The notes below the pieces were generated by a model, which worked only from the letters and a program-made list of their open reading frames with translations, searched no databases and was not told the origin of the DNA. DNA of 64,000 nucleotides. It comes from Carex sylvatica (lineage: Eukaryota; Streptophyta; Magnoliopsida; Poales; Cyperaceae). How positions within the stretch are numbered: position 1 is the first letter of the stretch; the number at the start of each line of letters is the position of its first letter. A program made the translations under genes and the position numbers. Positions 46,921 to 59,349 of this stretch are shown piece after piece. Where the stretch lies: the NCBI GenBank assembly GCA_964058845.1, contig CAXKVR010000117.1, forward strand, positions 62,001-126,000, read 5' to 3'.

Positions 46921-47195
46921 TTAAGAATAATACAAAGAATTAATTAATTAAATAAAAATAAGTCAACTTGTTGATTGTGTTGCTGGAGTATAGCATGATA
47001 CACGCATCTATCATTTTAAATTAATATTTATAATTGATTGTTGAAGCAACCATCCATATACAATTAATAACTTTTAAGCTAGTATCCACTAGCTAGGTTT
47101 TATATCTCCCATTTTTTTAATGTATAGCATTTTAAAAAAAAACAAATTGAAGTAACAATTTTGTTTAATGAACAATAATATGCAGCATTTTCAAG

Positions 47196-47619
47196 TAGGG
47201 GTGTTCAAATGGTCGGTTTAATTGTCAATTGTCAGCTGAATAATAATTGAATAAAATAAAATCAAAGTAAATATTGATTTATTTAGTTGAATCAAAATAA
47301 AAGAAATTAAGTTTCAAAAAGTGACAAATTAATACATATACAAATGAATTTAATAATTATAGAAATATATATTATGATATAGGCAGTCGAACCGAATCAA
47401 ATATAAGAAATCAAAGTAATTTAATAAGTAAATATCAAGTAAATTTTAGTTTATTTAATTAAAAAAATAAGAGATATTAAACTGAATCAAATATAAAAAT
47501 TAAAGTAATTCAAAAATGTAACTGAATCGAACAATTTAAACCGAAAAAACCGAACCAATTAATCTAAAATTTAACGGTTCAGTTTGAAAACTAAACAAAC
47601 CTGAATCCAATGAACACCC
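47196..47619. repeat. Degenerate hAT MITE of the TAGGGGTGTTCA family
   Basis: It begins TAGGGGTGTTCAAATGG and ends CCAATGAACACCC. The interior resembles 39390-39781. A truncated relative ends at about 49830 (CCAATGAACAGCC). The target duplication is not readable. Confidence 0.65.
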
Positions 47620-50600
47620 AGCATCTATGCATGTTATAAGTTTAGAACTTGAGGAAAAGTATATGTACATGTTCTCAATATTATATTTATATTTTACAAA
47701 GGTTGACCAATGACACTTTTGTTAACTATATTGAGCATTTAAGAAGCGAAAAAAAATAAGAATAAAGTTTCTCTATTGAAACAAATATATGTTAATTAAA
47801 AATATATATACTACCATTATTCTAATGATAATTTTATATGATGAGGATAAGAAGACCTCTATTGTATTTTTATTTTTAGAACCAAAATAGTTTAAAAGTT
47901 AAAGATGAAAATAAAAGTGTTAGATATGATTTATATATATTATTTTTCTCTGTGGACATGTAAAAAATCATGATATTTTAATTTTATTTTAGTTTGTACC
48001 AAGAGTTTGTAAAAATACACCGATGTGGGTAAATTATGGACGATGATTTTTAACGTATTGATTGATATAAACCAAATTTTTTTTTTATGCTTGTAGATAA
48101 AATAATATATATCACATCTAATGGTATTATTTTGAAATATAAATTTTAGAAATTTATTATTCAATATTTTTAAAAATAAAAGTATAATAAAAACACAAAA
48201 ATAAAAATATGTAAACTGTCCTCATATTTATTTCTTTAACAAACAATAATACTTTAAACTTCCAAGCATGTTATAAGTTTACAGAATTTATGGAAATTAT
48301 AATATATGTACCTTATCAATATTTTAAAAAAAATTAGCCAATGGTACTTCTGTTGACCATTAAGCATCCAATGGCATGTTATAAGTTTATATAACTTGAG
48401 GAAAAGTATTTGTACATGTTCTCAATATTTATTCTTTACAAAAGTTGGCCAATGACACTTCTGTTGACTATTAATTAAGTATTTAAATGCCTTCACTTTC
48501 ACTTTCTATGCCTTCATCAAACCACTATTTTAAAAACTTTAAAAATAAAATGATTAGTTTTGATCTAATTATTTTCTTGCACATGTAAAAAATATAACAT
48601 TTTAATTTTATTTTAATTATTATCAAAAGTTTGTAAAAATACGTACACTGATGTAAATAATTTCTTAACGTTGATTTTTCTAACTTGCTAATTCACATTA
48701 AAATAGAACCAGTAAATTATAATTATATATGTATGTGTAAATAGAGAAAATAACATAGATCACATATAATATTTTATTTCGTCATATTAATTTTAGAATT
48801 TTTGTTAAAAATAAAGACATGATTGGAGGCACAAAAAATTAAAAGACATTTTAATTACCCTCCTCAATATATATTAAAAATAAATTCTTGAACCGGCAAA
48901 CCCAAGATTTGCATTTCTGAACCAGTAGAAATTATTTTACATTAACCCTATGAAATGATAATTTTATACTTCATAATGAAATTCTACCATATAAAATAAT
49001 ATTGAGTGATAGGTGCAACACACAATAAGAGGGAAACAAAATATTCTTGAGAAATAACCGGAGCTTGCGATTCCAATCTCATCCGTTCGATCACATCTTC
49101 TAAGCGCGAATCTGATGTCAAAAAGCTTTTTCATGCATGCATCTCAATCAATATCAATGGATGAAATTAGAATCGCAGGTTCATGTTATTCCTCAAGAAT
49201 AGCAGCAAATTTATTTTCCAATAAAAGAGGCTATATATATTTTTCACAATTTTCAATTTAATTAGTTGTAGAAACTTAATTAACTGCCCACCTTGCTGGA
49301 GAAAATTCATCCACAAAATTGTGTGTTCTCCAAATTCATCCACAAAATAATCATCTGTTGCAGGTCAAGATAATTTTATTTGATTCGCAATCAACCAATG
49401 ACAGAATTTGTAGACTTTTATTTTGAGGAGAGAATTCTGTAAGGATAATACAAATTAAAAATTAAATAAAAATAAGTCAACTGGTTGACTGTGTATTAGC
49501 TGGAGTATAGCATGATACATGCATGTACCGTTTTAATAAATTTAGAATGGATTGTTGATAGCTTTTAAGGTAGCATGCATCCACTAGCCAGGTTTTATCT
49601 CTCATCTTTTATGTGTACCATTTTAAAAAAATAATAATAATTAAAATGTAACATCAAATTACAAATAGTTTTATTTATAGTACGTAGTTAATTAAACTTA
49701 TCAATCGGATTAAATCGAAATAATAAAAAAAAACTGAATTAAATTTTAGTTTATTTGATTGAACCATAATAGGAGAGATTAAACAGTTCTGAACGTTTGA
49801 AAAATAAATAAACTGAATCCAATGAACAGCCAACATCTAGAGTAGGAAAAATGATACAACGGAGTCGGCTCTGTTACATAATGGTATGGTTACGGTACGA
49901 CACACGTGTTAGTTACGTGTCATGATTTGCATGTCCTGTGTCGTGATTACCTTTTGAAAATTGGCATGGCATGACATGTTATGCGAAAAATCTAATCACG
50001 GCATGGCATGTGATTACATGAGTCATATGTAATTTGAACTGTTATATCTTAATTAAATAGTGAATCTTGAATAAACTAATCTAAATTATGATCAAATGAT
50101 CACGCGAGTTATATTTTATCACATCATTTTAGTTTGATCACGATGTGGCCATTTACATACCATGATCACCCTTCAATATTTTAGTCACGCACAACACGGT
50201 ACGTAAAATATTAATTTAATCAATCACAGAACATAAAAAAAGTCACAACTTACTAGTCACAGCACCTCACATTTTTTTTCTATGGCATGTTATAATTAAG
50301 TTTACATAACTTAGAGAAAACGTCTGTACATGTTCTCAATATTATATTTATTGTTTACAAAAGTTGACCAATGGCATTTTTTGTTAACTATTAAGCATTT
50401 AAGAAGCGAAATAATTAAGAATAAATTAAGTTTCACTATTGAAACAAATACATATTAATTAAAAATAAACTCTTCAACTGACAAACCCAAGATTAGCGTT
50501 GCTGACCAGTAAGAAATATATACTACAATTATTCTAATGATAATTTTATATGAGGAGGGTGAGAACTCAGGGCGTTCAAATAATTGGGAGCTTATAACAA

Positions 50601-53010
50601 TATATGTATTATAGTATCTGTACTGTATTCGCACTATAAATATTATAATTATTTAAAAGAATTGTAAAAATTCAGCACTGAATTTTTTTTCTAAAATATT
50701 AATATTTATACAAAGAAGTATTTATGCTTATGAAGTGAACAATTTTTACGTAAATAATTCTCTCCATCTAAATCTTCTAAACGTACTCGTACCATAAATA
50801 CCTATAGGGGACCACTCAAACTATATTGGGAGATCATACACGTTTTTAGATGTGAGTTTTTTTTCTCCGTTCAATCTCATTTATATTTCTGACGATATGT
50901 GAGAAATTTGCGAATCTAAAACTATGAATGTCTTTTATGCAAATTTCAAGCTCATTCTCACCCAAGTATTTATATATATACTTGCAAGTATGCTTTTACG
51001 TACATATCATACTGGATGATGTCTAAAAGTATTAATATAAAGTACGTCAAGTATTTATGCCTATGCACTAAAGTATTATACTTATGTGGTCAACTATTTT
51101 TGTTAGAGGAAGGTTGACGCGGAAAATATTGGAGAAGGTTATAGGGACCCCACTACTTTATTAGAAGAAGGTTCACACGGGGACAATTGGGGGACTGAAA
51201 AAGAAATGATTATAACAAGTTATGCATCAAAGTAATAATATTTTATTTTTCAAGTGTTACTATCATATTTTTCAAGTATTTATATCTATGAAGGTTTACG
51301 CAGGGACGAGTGCGGGGACTGAAAAAGAGAAGATCATATAATTAGTGGGGATCATATAATTAGTGAGAACCATATAATATTTTTAGAATAATAATTAGTG
51401 AGGACTATAATACATGATTTTTCTAAATGGACTGCGAGGATTTTGAGAGTACTGGAATGAGAGTGATCAAATAATTATTCTAAATAATTAACCCTATTTA
51501 TAATGATTCTATTGTATCTCTATTTTAATAACTAAAATAATTTAAAACTTAGAACATAAATGAATTAAAATAAAACTGTTATATATAGTTTATATCATTG
51601 TTTCTATGCACACGTAAAAAATTATGACATTTCGATTTTATTAATTTTAAGAGTTTGTGAAAATACATCAATGTGGATAAATTATGGACGTTGATTTTTC
51701 AACTTATTGATTTATATAAAATTAAAATCGGAAACTGATTATTTTTTAAGTGCATGTAGATAAAATAATATAGATCACATCTAACGATTTTATTAACATA
51801 TAAATTTCAGAATTCTTATTATTAAAAAAATAAAAAAATAGAGACTATTGAAACACAAAAATTAAAGGCATTTTAACTCATTTTTTTTTATTTAATAAAT
51901 AATAATATTTAACAGTTCCAAGCATGTTATAAGGTTACACAACTTAAGAAATTAAAATATATGCACCTCTTCTTAATATTTATGTGCATAATTTTGATGT
52001 GGAAAATATATGCGCACTTCAAGAGCTTGCAACAATATATTATTAATGTGGATATTTTTTGCACATTGTTTTTTCTAACTTATTGATTCACACTAAAATA
52101 AAATCGAAAAGTAATAATTTTGTATGCGTAAATAGAGAAAATAACATAGATCAATATAAAAATTTATTTTGTCATATCATTTTACAATTTTTGCTATTAA
52201 AGAAACAAATAATAGAGACATGATAGTGACACAAAAAATAAAGGTATTTGAATCATGCTCAATATATATTAAAAATAATTTTCTTGAACTGACAAACCCA
52301 AAATTAGCGTTGCAAAATACTACCATTAATATTCTAATGATAAGTTTATATTTCATAATGCAATTCTACAATTTAAAATAACATTGAATGTTAGGTGCAA
52401 CACAATAAGAGAGGGCTATATTTTTCACAATTTTTAATTTAGATGTAGAAACTTAACTGCCCACCATGCTGGAGAAAATTCATGCACAAAGTTGTATTCT
52501 CCAAATTGAAATTGATGTTGAAATGTGTGTGCAAAATAATCATCTGGTGTAGGTCAAGAGAATTTTCTTTGATTTGCAATCAACCAATGACAGACTTTGT
52601 AGATTTTTATTTTAGGAAATTTCATGTATACTCTTCAAATTTTAGAAATTATGTATTTTTTCTTGTAAAACTCATAAATTTATCTAATTTACACTCTCAA
52701 AAAGGATTATCTAATTTATTGTCTTTCCTAATAAAACTCACTTATAATTTATAATTTTTTATTTTCCCTTTATTGAAAAATATGTAGAATGTGTAACAAA
52801 AAATATTCAGTCTTCTAATTTGTGGTTTCTGAGGTCAAATTGTTCATTTTCTTACTTATATATGCATATAAAAATTAACGTGTGTCTAAATATTACTATG
52901 TATGTGTCAAGCAGATAAATAAATCATTTATCCTCACAAGTCGGAAATTAAAAGATTGAACATTTTTCTTACACAGGCTATTGGGATAAATTCGCAATTA
53001 TTTAAAATTT

Positions 53011-53414
53011 GAGGAGGGTTCAAATGCACCATCATTTTGGTGCTCCAATATGCTTCACATAAATTACATCATTTATCTCTATTTTTAAAGTCCGAACAGT
53101 CGATCCGAACCGCTCAACATAATTTTTATAACAAAATATGCTTGGAGACTAAATTTTATATTTTTTAGATTTTTTTTACTATTTTTTAAGATAGATACAA
53201 AATCACCTTTTTAAGTAGATTCTGGACCATCCGATAAAGTCATATTGTACCTATCTAAAAAAATTCTAAAAAATATAAAATTTGATCTCCAAGAATATTT
53301 TATTATGAATATCATGTTGAGTGGTTCGGATCGACTGTTCGGACTTTGAAAATGAAGATAAAAGACGTGGTGCATATTGGAGCACCAAAATGATGGTGCA
53401 TTTGAACCCTCCTC
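53011..53414. mobile_element. Foldback MITE, family C, 9-bp target duplication
   Basis: GAGGAGGGTTCAAATGCACC on the left exactly mirrors GGTGCATTTGAACCCTCCTC on the right, and similarity continues through TTTTGGTGCTCCAATATG. The flanks carry the perfect direct repeat TTAAAATTT (53002-53010 and 53415-53423). The 9-bp duplication suggests Mutator-like mobilisation. A related fragment lies at 21935-22185. Confidence 0.9.
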
Positions 53415-53423
53415 TTAAAATTT

Positions 53424-55131
53424 AGAAGGTTCGATATAATATATAAATTTTTGAAGGGGTAATACGTAATTTTAAAAGTTTCAAGGGGTATACATAAAAT
53501 TCTCCTTTTTATTTTTATGGGAATTGGTTTATGTTCTTTCTAACTACATCAAATTTCATCATCAAAGTTTAGAAATTTAAGGCAAAGGAAAGGACATGAT
53601 CCCTTGCACGTACGTCAAAAATTTAAGTCAATGTGGAAACAAAATTAATGGCCGGCCTTAAATTTTATGAGTAAGCTTTACATTGAATTTTGAATTTTCT
53701 CTCTAGAGCCAGTGGTGGAGCAGAGTCCAAGATAAGTGGTGTCAAGTGTATATCTAATTAGAGATACCAACGTTTACTTAAAAATAAACAAATAAAAATT
53801 GAATTCCACAATTTATTAAATAAGTCATTTTCATTTCCATTCGTCACTAAATCGTCACTATTTGTTTTAGTAGAGTTTAGATTCCTCTCAAGTAACTCAA
53901 ATTCTGACTTTAGATCTAATTAGAATTTGTATGAATATTAAAAGAATTTTGTGAATTTATAACTTGAGCTGAATTGATCTGAATTTGAACTCAAAATTTT
54001 CAGTTACTTCCTAGAGGATCCGAACTCTGGAGCATGACATTTAGTGATTTTCATCTATTAAATATAGATTTTTATGTATTTTTGGTTAAAAAAAAATATG
54101 GTTATATTTCTTAGTTTTTTTTAGAAAAAAAATTATAAAAATATGAATCCAGCCACTATGATATCAGTGATATTTCAACTTAAATACTTTGAACTTCAAA
54201 ATTTATCAGATAAGTTTTAAACGATGAATGCAAACTATTCAAACCAATCTACTTCATAAGTAGAGTGTATGTATGTAAGATTTACAATTTCTCTAATTTC
54301 TTTAGTTTAAAATCAAGCGGTCAACTATGAGAGTTTTTAAGTTAGTTTTAATACATTTATTTTACATCATGTTTTGATTTGATACTAAAATAATTCAAAA
54401 AATTATAAATTGTGTATGTAAATGCATCACTCCTAAACTAGATTGGCTTGAATAGTTTGAATTTATCGTTTAAACCCTATCCGATAAGTTTTGGAGTTAA
54501 TAGTAAATACCCGATGCCACGGTAACCGGATTCTAGCAATATACTTAAAATATAAAAAATATAAAAAAAATGCTTAAGTCTAAATATTTTTCCCAAAATA
54601 TGCTTCTATTTCTATAATTTTCTCTAAAACTATAAATATATACTTAATATTCAAAATAATTACAAAATTGTATCTCAACCAAAATTTTTGTTCCATATAT
54701 CCTACTAAATTTTTGACTCCGTACCCTAAAAACACCAAGACTTCTATTTATAATACCAAAATATTCGTTTTGAATTACTAAAATTGATTCTCCAATGACA
54801 AAATGTTTTTATTATAATAAAACAAAACAAAAGCAAACAACATCTTGGTAGATATATATACATATCATCCCATAAAAGATGAAACAAACATGACTATATG
54901 AAACTACATACATGACATCTTACTATATTCCAAAACTCTCCTCTCCATTTAAACCTAACTGGAGAGGAAGAAAGAAACCTACTTGAACAAAATCCAGAGA
55001 TGAGCTTTCTCTGTCAAAAGTCTTTTGTTTGGGTTTATACAGAACTTGTAAGATAGAGAGAGTAAGAGAAAAATTGGCCAAATGAAGTCAACTAGAAAAT
55101 TTTTAATTCCAACTTGTTAGGTGTCTGAGTG
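53424..55131. other. Upstream intergenic region of the sugar transporter
   Basis: No gene. 54130-54510 resembles the interior of the family B foldbacks (GTATAAAGTCAAGCGGTCAA-like core as AAAATCAAGCGGTCAA) but has lost its ends. The remainder is AT-rich and unremarkable. Confidence 0.5.
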
Positions 55132-55255
55132 TATATATATTTATTCCTATGAAAAAAAGGGGGAGAGAAGAAGAAACTAAACAAGTGAGGTTACAGGAAA
55201 GAAGAGACTAATTGTTTCTCTCATCAAATTTGAAGAGAGAGAAAGAGAGAGAGAC
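55132..55255 (+). promoter_or_regulatory. Putative core promoter and 5' UTR of STP gene
   Basis: TATATATATTTATT at 55132-55145 is a plausible TATA box. The region to the ATG is rich in GA repeats, ending GAGAGAGACATGGCAGG. Confidence 0.45.
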
Positions 55256-58200
55256 ATGGCAGGAGGAGGAGCTCAACCCTTAGGAGTAAAAAAAGAGAGA
55301 GCGGCACAATATAAAGGCCGCGTAACGCCATATGTGGTATACGCATGCCTCGTCGCGGCCGTCGGAGGTTCTATCTTCGGTTATGATATCGGAATTTCTG
55401 GTAAGTGTTTCAATTTTGCACAAATCCTTTGCCTAGTACTTGAAAAATAGAAATAATTAGAACTTAATTGTATGATAATTGGAATTAAAAGTATGGGTTA
55501 GTGAAAAAGTAGTTGTTCTGAACTGCTGTGTTAGCCGGAATTAGTCCGCTATTCTGCTATTCCATTGAAATGTTGATTTAACAATTGTTTCAAATTTGAG
55601 TTAGCTCGTTATTCTTGCCAATTGGAAACATGAAAGAAAGAATAATTTGTATAATAATTGGAAACATGAAAGATTTTCATTTTGGGTACTGGTATATTCC
55701 TATAATTTTGTTCATACATTAATTTCAAATTAGTTGTCTGGTACAAGGTGGTTAATTAAATATTTTAATATGTTATCTTACATTAAGAGAATGTTTGAAA
55801 AAGATGCTACAGTTTAAGTACAAGGTAGCAGATATCTTCATAATGGCTGTCCCTTTTTGCTTTTTTCTTTTGAATTTCTCTCCATTTTCTTTCCTTTTTT
55901 GTCTCTCTTTTTCTTTAGTGAGGTTTGGTGCTGATATTTTTGACTGGTTTATGAAAGAAAAATCTTTGTTATCATTAGACTTACATCATTAAATTAAAGT
56001 TTGTTAGCATTTGGTATGAATTTTAATGTGTGAAATGATCTGACATTTACAGGGGTGGAATTAGAAAGTTGTGATAATGAAGTGTAATTTTATTTTATAA
56101 GAAGGTTGCAAGGCATATTAATACATATAAAATTTAATAGACACAATTACAATTTTTGAATATATAAGAAGACTGAAAGGTATATTAATACATATAAAAT
56201 ATAAAATTTAATAGACACAGTTACAATTTTTGAATTTATAGGAAGTTTAACACCCATTTTACAAACTTTAAAATTATGTGTTCAAGTATAAATCTGCATT
56301 TTTCAAATAAAATCACAGCATTTTTTTTTGTTTATTATTTGTAAACTCTGTGTAATTTTTATATTAAATACAAAGTATACGTAAATTAGTGCATCATTGC
56401 ATTAAATAAAGTGGGTGCTGGAGAACCCAAAATAAAGAAAATGCAAATATAAAATTTTAGAAGTTCTAATTCGCTTATTGAACAATTATAATATTAAATT
56501 AGGCGCTGGTGACATGTGCCCCACTTGGTGCATCAATTAATGAGTTGCATCTATTTGCGGTTGCTTTTAGTTCAAATCTTTTTCTCTTGAGAAAGATTCA
56601 TTGGGCTACGTAGGATGACATATTTAATTATTATATTTTTAGCATGGATAACGTAAATATGATAATTTACATTATATTTAATTATCATATTTAAAAGAAA
56701 GATTCTGACATATTTTGAAATATAGATAGTTTTTACATTAAAATTTCTTGTAATTCAAGTATTATTTATTGATACATAAATAATTGTTAGTGTTAAACTG
56801 TTCATATTTAGTGTCATTTGATTTACAGTTTAATGTATATTAAATCTTATCATATTGTTATATATATATATAATATATTAATAACATTAACCATATATAA
56901 TGTCAAATTTAAATTTAAGCTTTATTTTTTAAAATTCTCAAGATTTTCAGAATAAAAAAAAATTGTCATTGAGTCACCTCCTCATCATCATCGTAATAAT
57001 AATTATAATTTATAATAAGAGAAATTTGCCATTTGTTTATTTTTTTTTCTAAAGATTCATACTCATCTAATAATTTTTTACTTGTGCGGCAATATCAATT
57101 GTTTTTCTAATTCACTGAAACTGGAAAAAAAATTAATAAATTTTACATGATTAAGTGCCCATATAATTAAGTAAAATTTCACTATAACAATTCCTGAAAC
57201 TTGAGAATAATTAATTAATTTTACCCATATAAATAAATAAAATTTCTCTTTAATTTTCAGGTGGTGTGACATCAATGGATCCATTTCTTAAGAAATTCTT
57301 TCCAGTAGTTTACCACCAAAAGAACTCAGGTTCTCAAAATAACTACTGTAAGTATGACAACCAGGGTTTAGCAGCATTTACATCTTCTCTATATCTCGCC
57401 GGTCTCGTAGCTTCTCTCGCCGCCTCCCCCGTCACGAGAAACTACGGTCGGAAGGTCAGCATTGTGTGTGGCGGTATTAGTTTCTTCATTGGTGCCACTC
57501 TCAATGCTGCAGCGGTTAATCTCGCCATGCTTATCTTAGGTAGGATCTTGCTCGGTGTCGGAATCGGATTCGGTAATCAGGTAATTTCAAACATTTTTTA
57601 ATTTTTGAGCCAGTGATTAAAGACAATATTCTCTATGTGAAAGACTATCTGTTTTGAAATCCAAATTTGAGTTCTTTATGGATATTGTATTATTCAGGCA
57701 GTACCGTTGTACTTGTCCGAGATGGCACCGGCGCACTTGAGAGGCGCATTAAACATGATGTTTCAATTAGCCACAACATCCGGCATTCTCACGGCCAACT
57801 TGATTAATTCTGGGACCCAACATCTGCACTCATGGGGGTGGCGCCTGTCGCTCGGTCTCGCTGCAGCACCAGCCTTGTTAATGACAATTGGTGGGTCCCT
57901 CCTACCAGAGACTCCTAACAGTTTGATCGAGCAAGGGAAAGTCGACGAAGGTAGGAGAGTTTTAGAGAAGATTAGAGGTACCAAAGAAGTAGATGCCGAA
58001 TTTCAAGATATGGTCGAGGCAAGTGAGCTATCGAACTCGATCGAGCACCCTTTCAGGCAAGAACCTATATTAATATCTAATTTAATGTCAATTATAAATC
58101 TCTGTACCTGTTTTTTCTTTTTCTAATATTGAATGAATCAACCATATCAGAAACATACTAGAGAGGAGGAACTGGCCTCAACTGGCAATGGCGATATTCA

Positions 58201-59349
58201 TGCCAGCATTTCAAATTTTAGGTGGCATCAACTCCATTCTGTTCTATGCTCCTGTTTTGTTCCAGAGCATGGGTTTCGGAAGCAATGCATCGCTTCTGTC
58301 ATCCGTTCTGACGGGTGGCGTGCTTTGCGGTTCAACTGTGATCTCCATAGTTTTGGTTGATAAGGTGGGAAGGAGGAAGCTGCTCATCAGTGGAGGAATA
58401 CAAATGATTATTTGCCAGGTGCATATATATACACACACACACACTCTAGTTTTCTTTCCTGTCAAAAAATAAATGACAAAAATAATAGGAGTGAGGTGAT
58501 GGTACTATGCATAGCATGGATTAGTCCGTACTATGGATAAATAGAGTTGATGATCTGAACCGTTCAACTTGATCTCCTTATGAAAATGTAAACTAAATTT
58601 TAGAATCTTTTTACTATTTTGTTAGATAGGTAGAAAATCAGTAATTTCAAATGATCTAGAATTATTAGATCAGGGGATTTTCTACCTATCTAAAAAAATA
58701 GTAAACAAATTCTAAAAATTGTAAAATTTGATTTACAAATACATTTTCATAAGGCGATCATGTTGAACTGTTCATATCAACTATTTGAATTGTAAAAATG
58801 AAAATATTAATCCATAATACGTATATTGATGCGTACCATAGCTTCTCTAAAAATAATAGAATTCAACTAACTAGTATAAAAAATTTGTAGACAATTGTAG
58901 CCATCATACTCGGAGTAAAATTCGGTGATGACAAAGAACTAACCAGAGCATTCTCCGTTGCGGTGGTGCTCGTCATATGCCTCTTTGTGCTTGCTTTCGG
59001 TTGGTCATGGGGCCCGCTCGGGTGGACCGTTCCTAGTGAGATTTTCGCCTTAGAGACCCGCTCAGCGGGCCAGAGCATAACAGTTGCGGTCAACCTTTTG
59101 TTCACCTTCGCCATTGCTCAGTCGTTCCTCGCCCTCCTCTGTGCCTTCAAGTTCGGCATATTTTTGTTTTTCGCTGGGTGGATAGTAGTCATGACTATAT
59201 TTGTGTACTTCTTTGTACCTGAGACGAAGGGGGTACCGATAGAAGAGATGACTCTTCTTTGGAGGAAGCATTGGTTGTGGAAACGGTTTGTGCCCAGAGT
59301 TTCAATCGAGGCGGAGGAAGATGGAGAATTTACTAAAAATGACAAATGA
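55256..59349 (+). CDS. STP7: STP-type monosaccharide/H+ symporter (516 aa)
   Basis: The exons are 55256-55400, 57261-57580, 57698-58056, 58151-58418 and 58891-59349; the phases close exactly. The protein is a 12-helix major facilitator of the plant sugar transport protein family. It starts [19 protein letters not shown], and the first helix runs into [15 protein letters not shown]. Sugar-transporter signatures are NYGRK after helix 2, PETPNSL at 225-231, a [14 protein letters not shown] block at 296-309, DKVGRR at 345-350 and PETKG at 474-478. The closest remembered relative is Arabidopsis STP7, which moves pentoses such as arabinose and xylose; other STPs import glucose and similar hexoses across the plasma membrane. 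Intron 3 (58057-58150) uses a GC donor (CAG/GCAAGA) with a normal AG acceptor; the others are GT-AG. Intron 4 contains a foldback MITE. Start codon context is good. Confidence 0.95.
58488..58848. mobile_element. Foldback MITE, family A, in STP intron 4
   Basis: The halves mirror each other around 58665 (TAGATAGGTAGAAAATC with GATTTTCTACCTATCTA). It is flanked by the direct repeat AAAAATAATA (58478-58487, 58849-58858). The ends are GGAGTGAGGTGATGGTAC and GTACCATAGCTTCTCT. It belongs to the same family as the L18a-like intron elements. Confidence 0.88.

Larger units (their letters stand above)
44570..52800. repeat. Decayed, interleaved repeat units, no genes
   Basis: Several diverged direct repeats recur. 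AGGGATGCTATGCATACACT is at 44691 and 46111. GGAGTATAGCATGATAC is at about 46985 and 49502, with a degenerate form at 44931. AAATAGAGAAAATAACATAG is at about 48739 and 52130. CATTTAAGAAGCGAAA is at about 47737 and 50395. Spacings are about 1.4, 2.5, 3.4 and 2.7 kb. The pattern suggests old local duplications interrupted by MITEs. No coding sequence was found. Confidence 0.6.
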
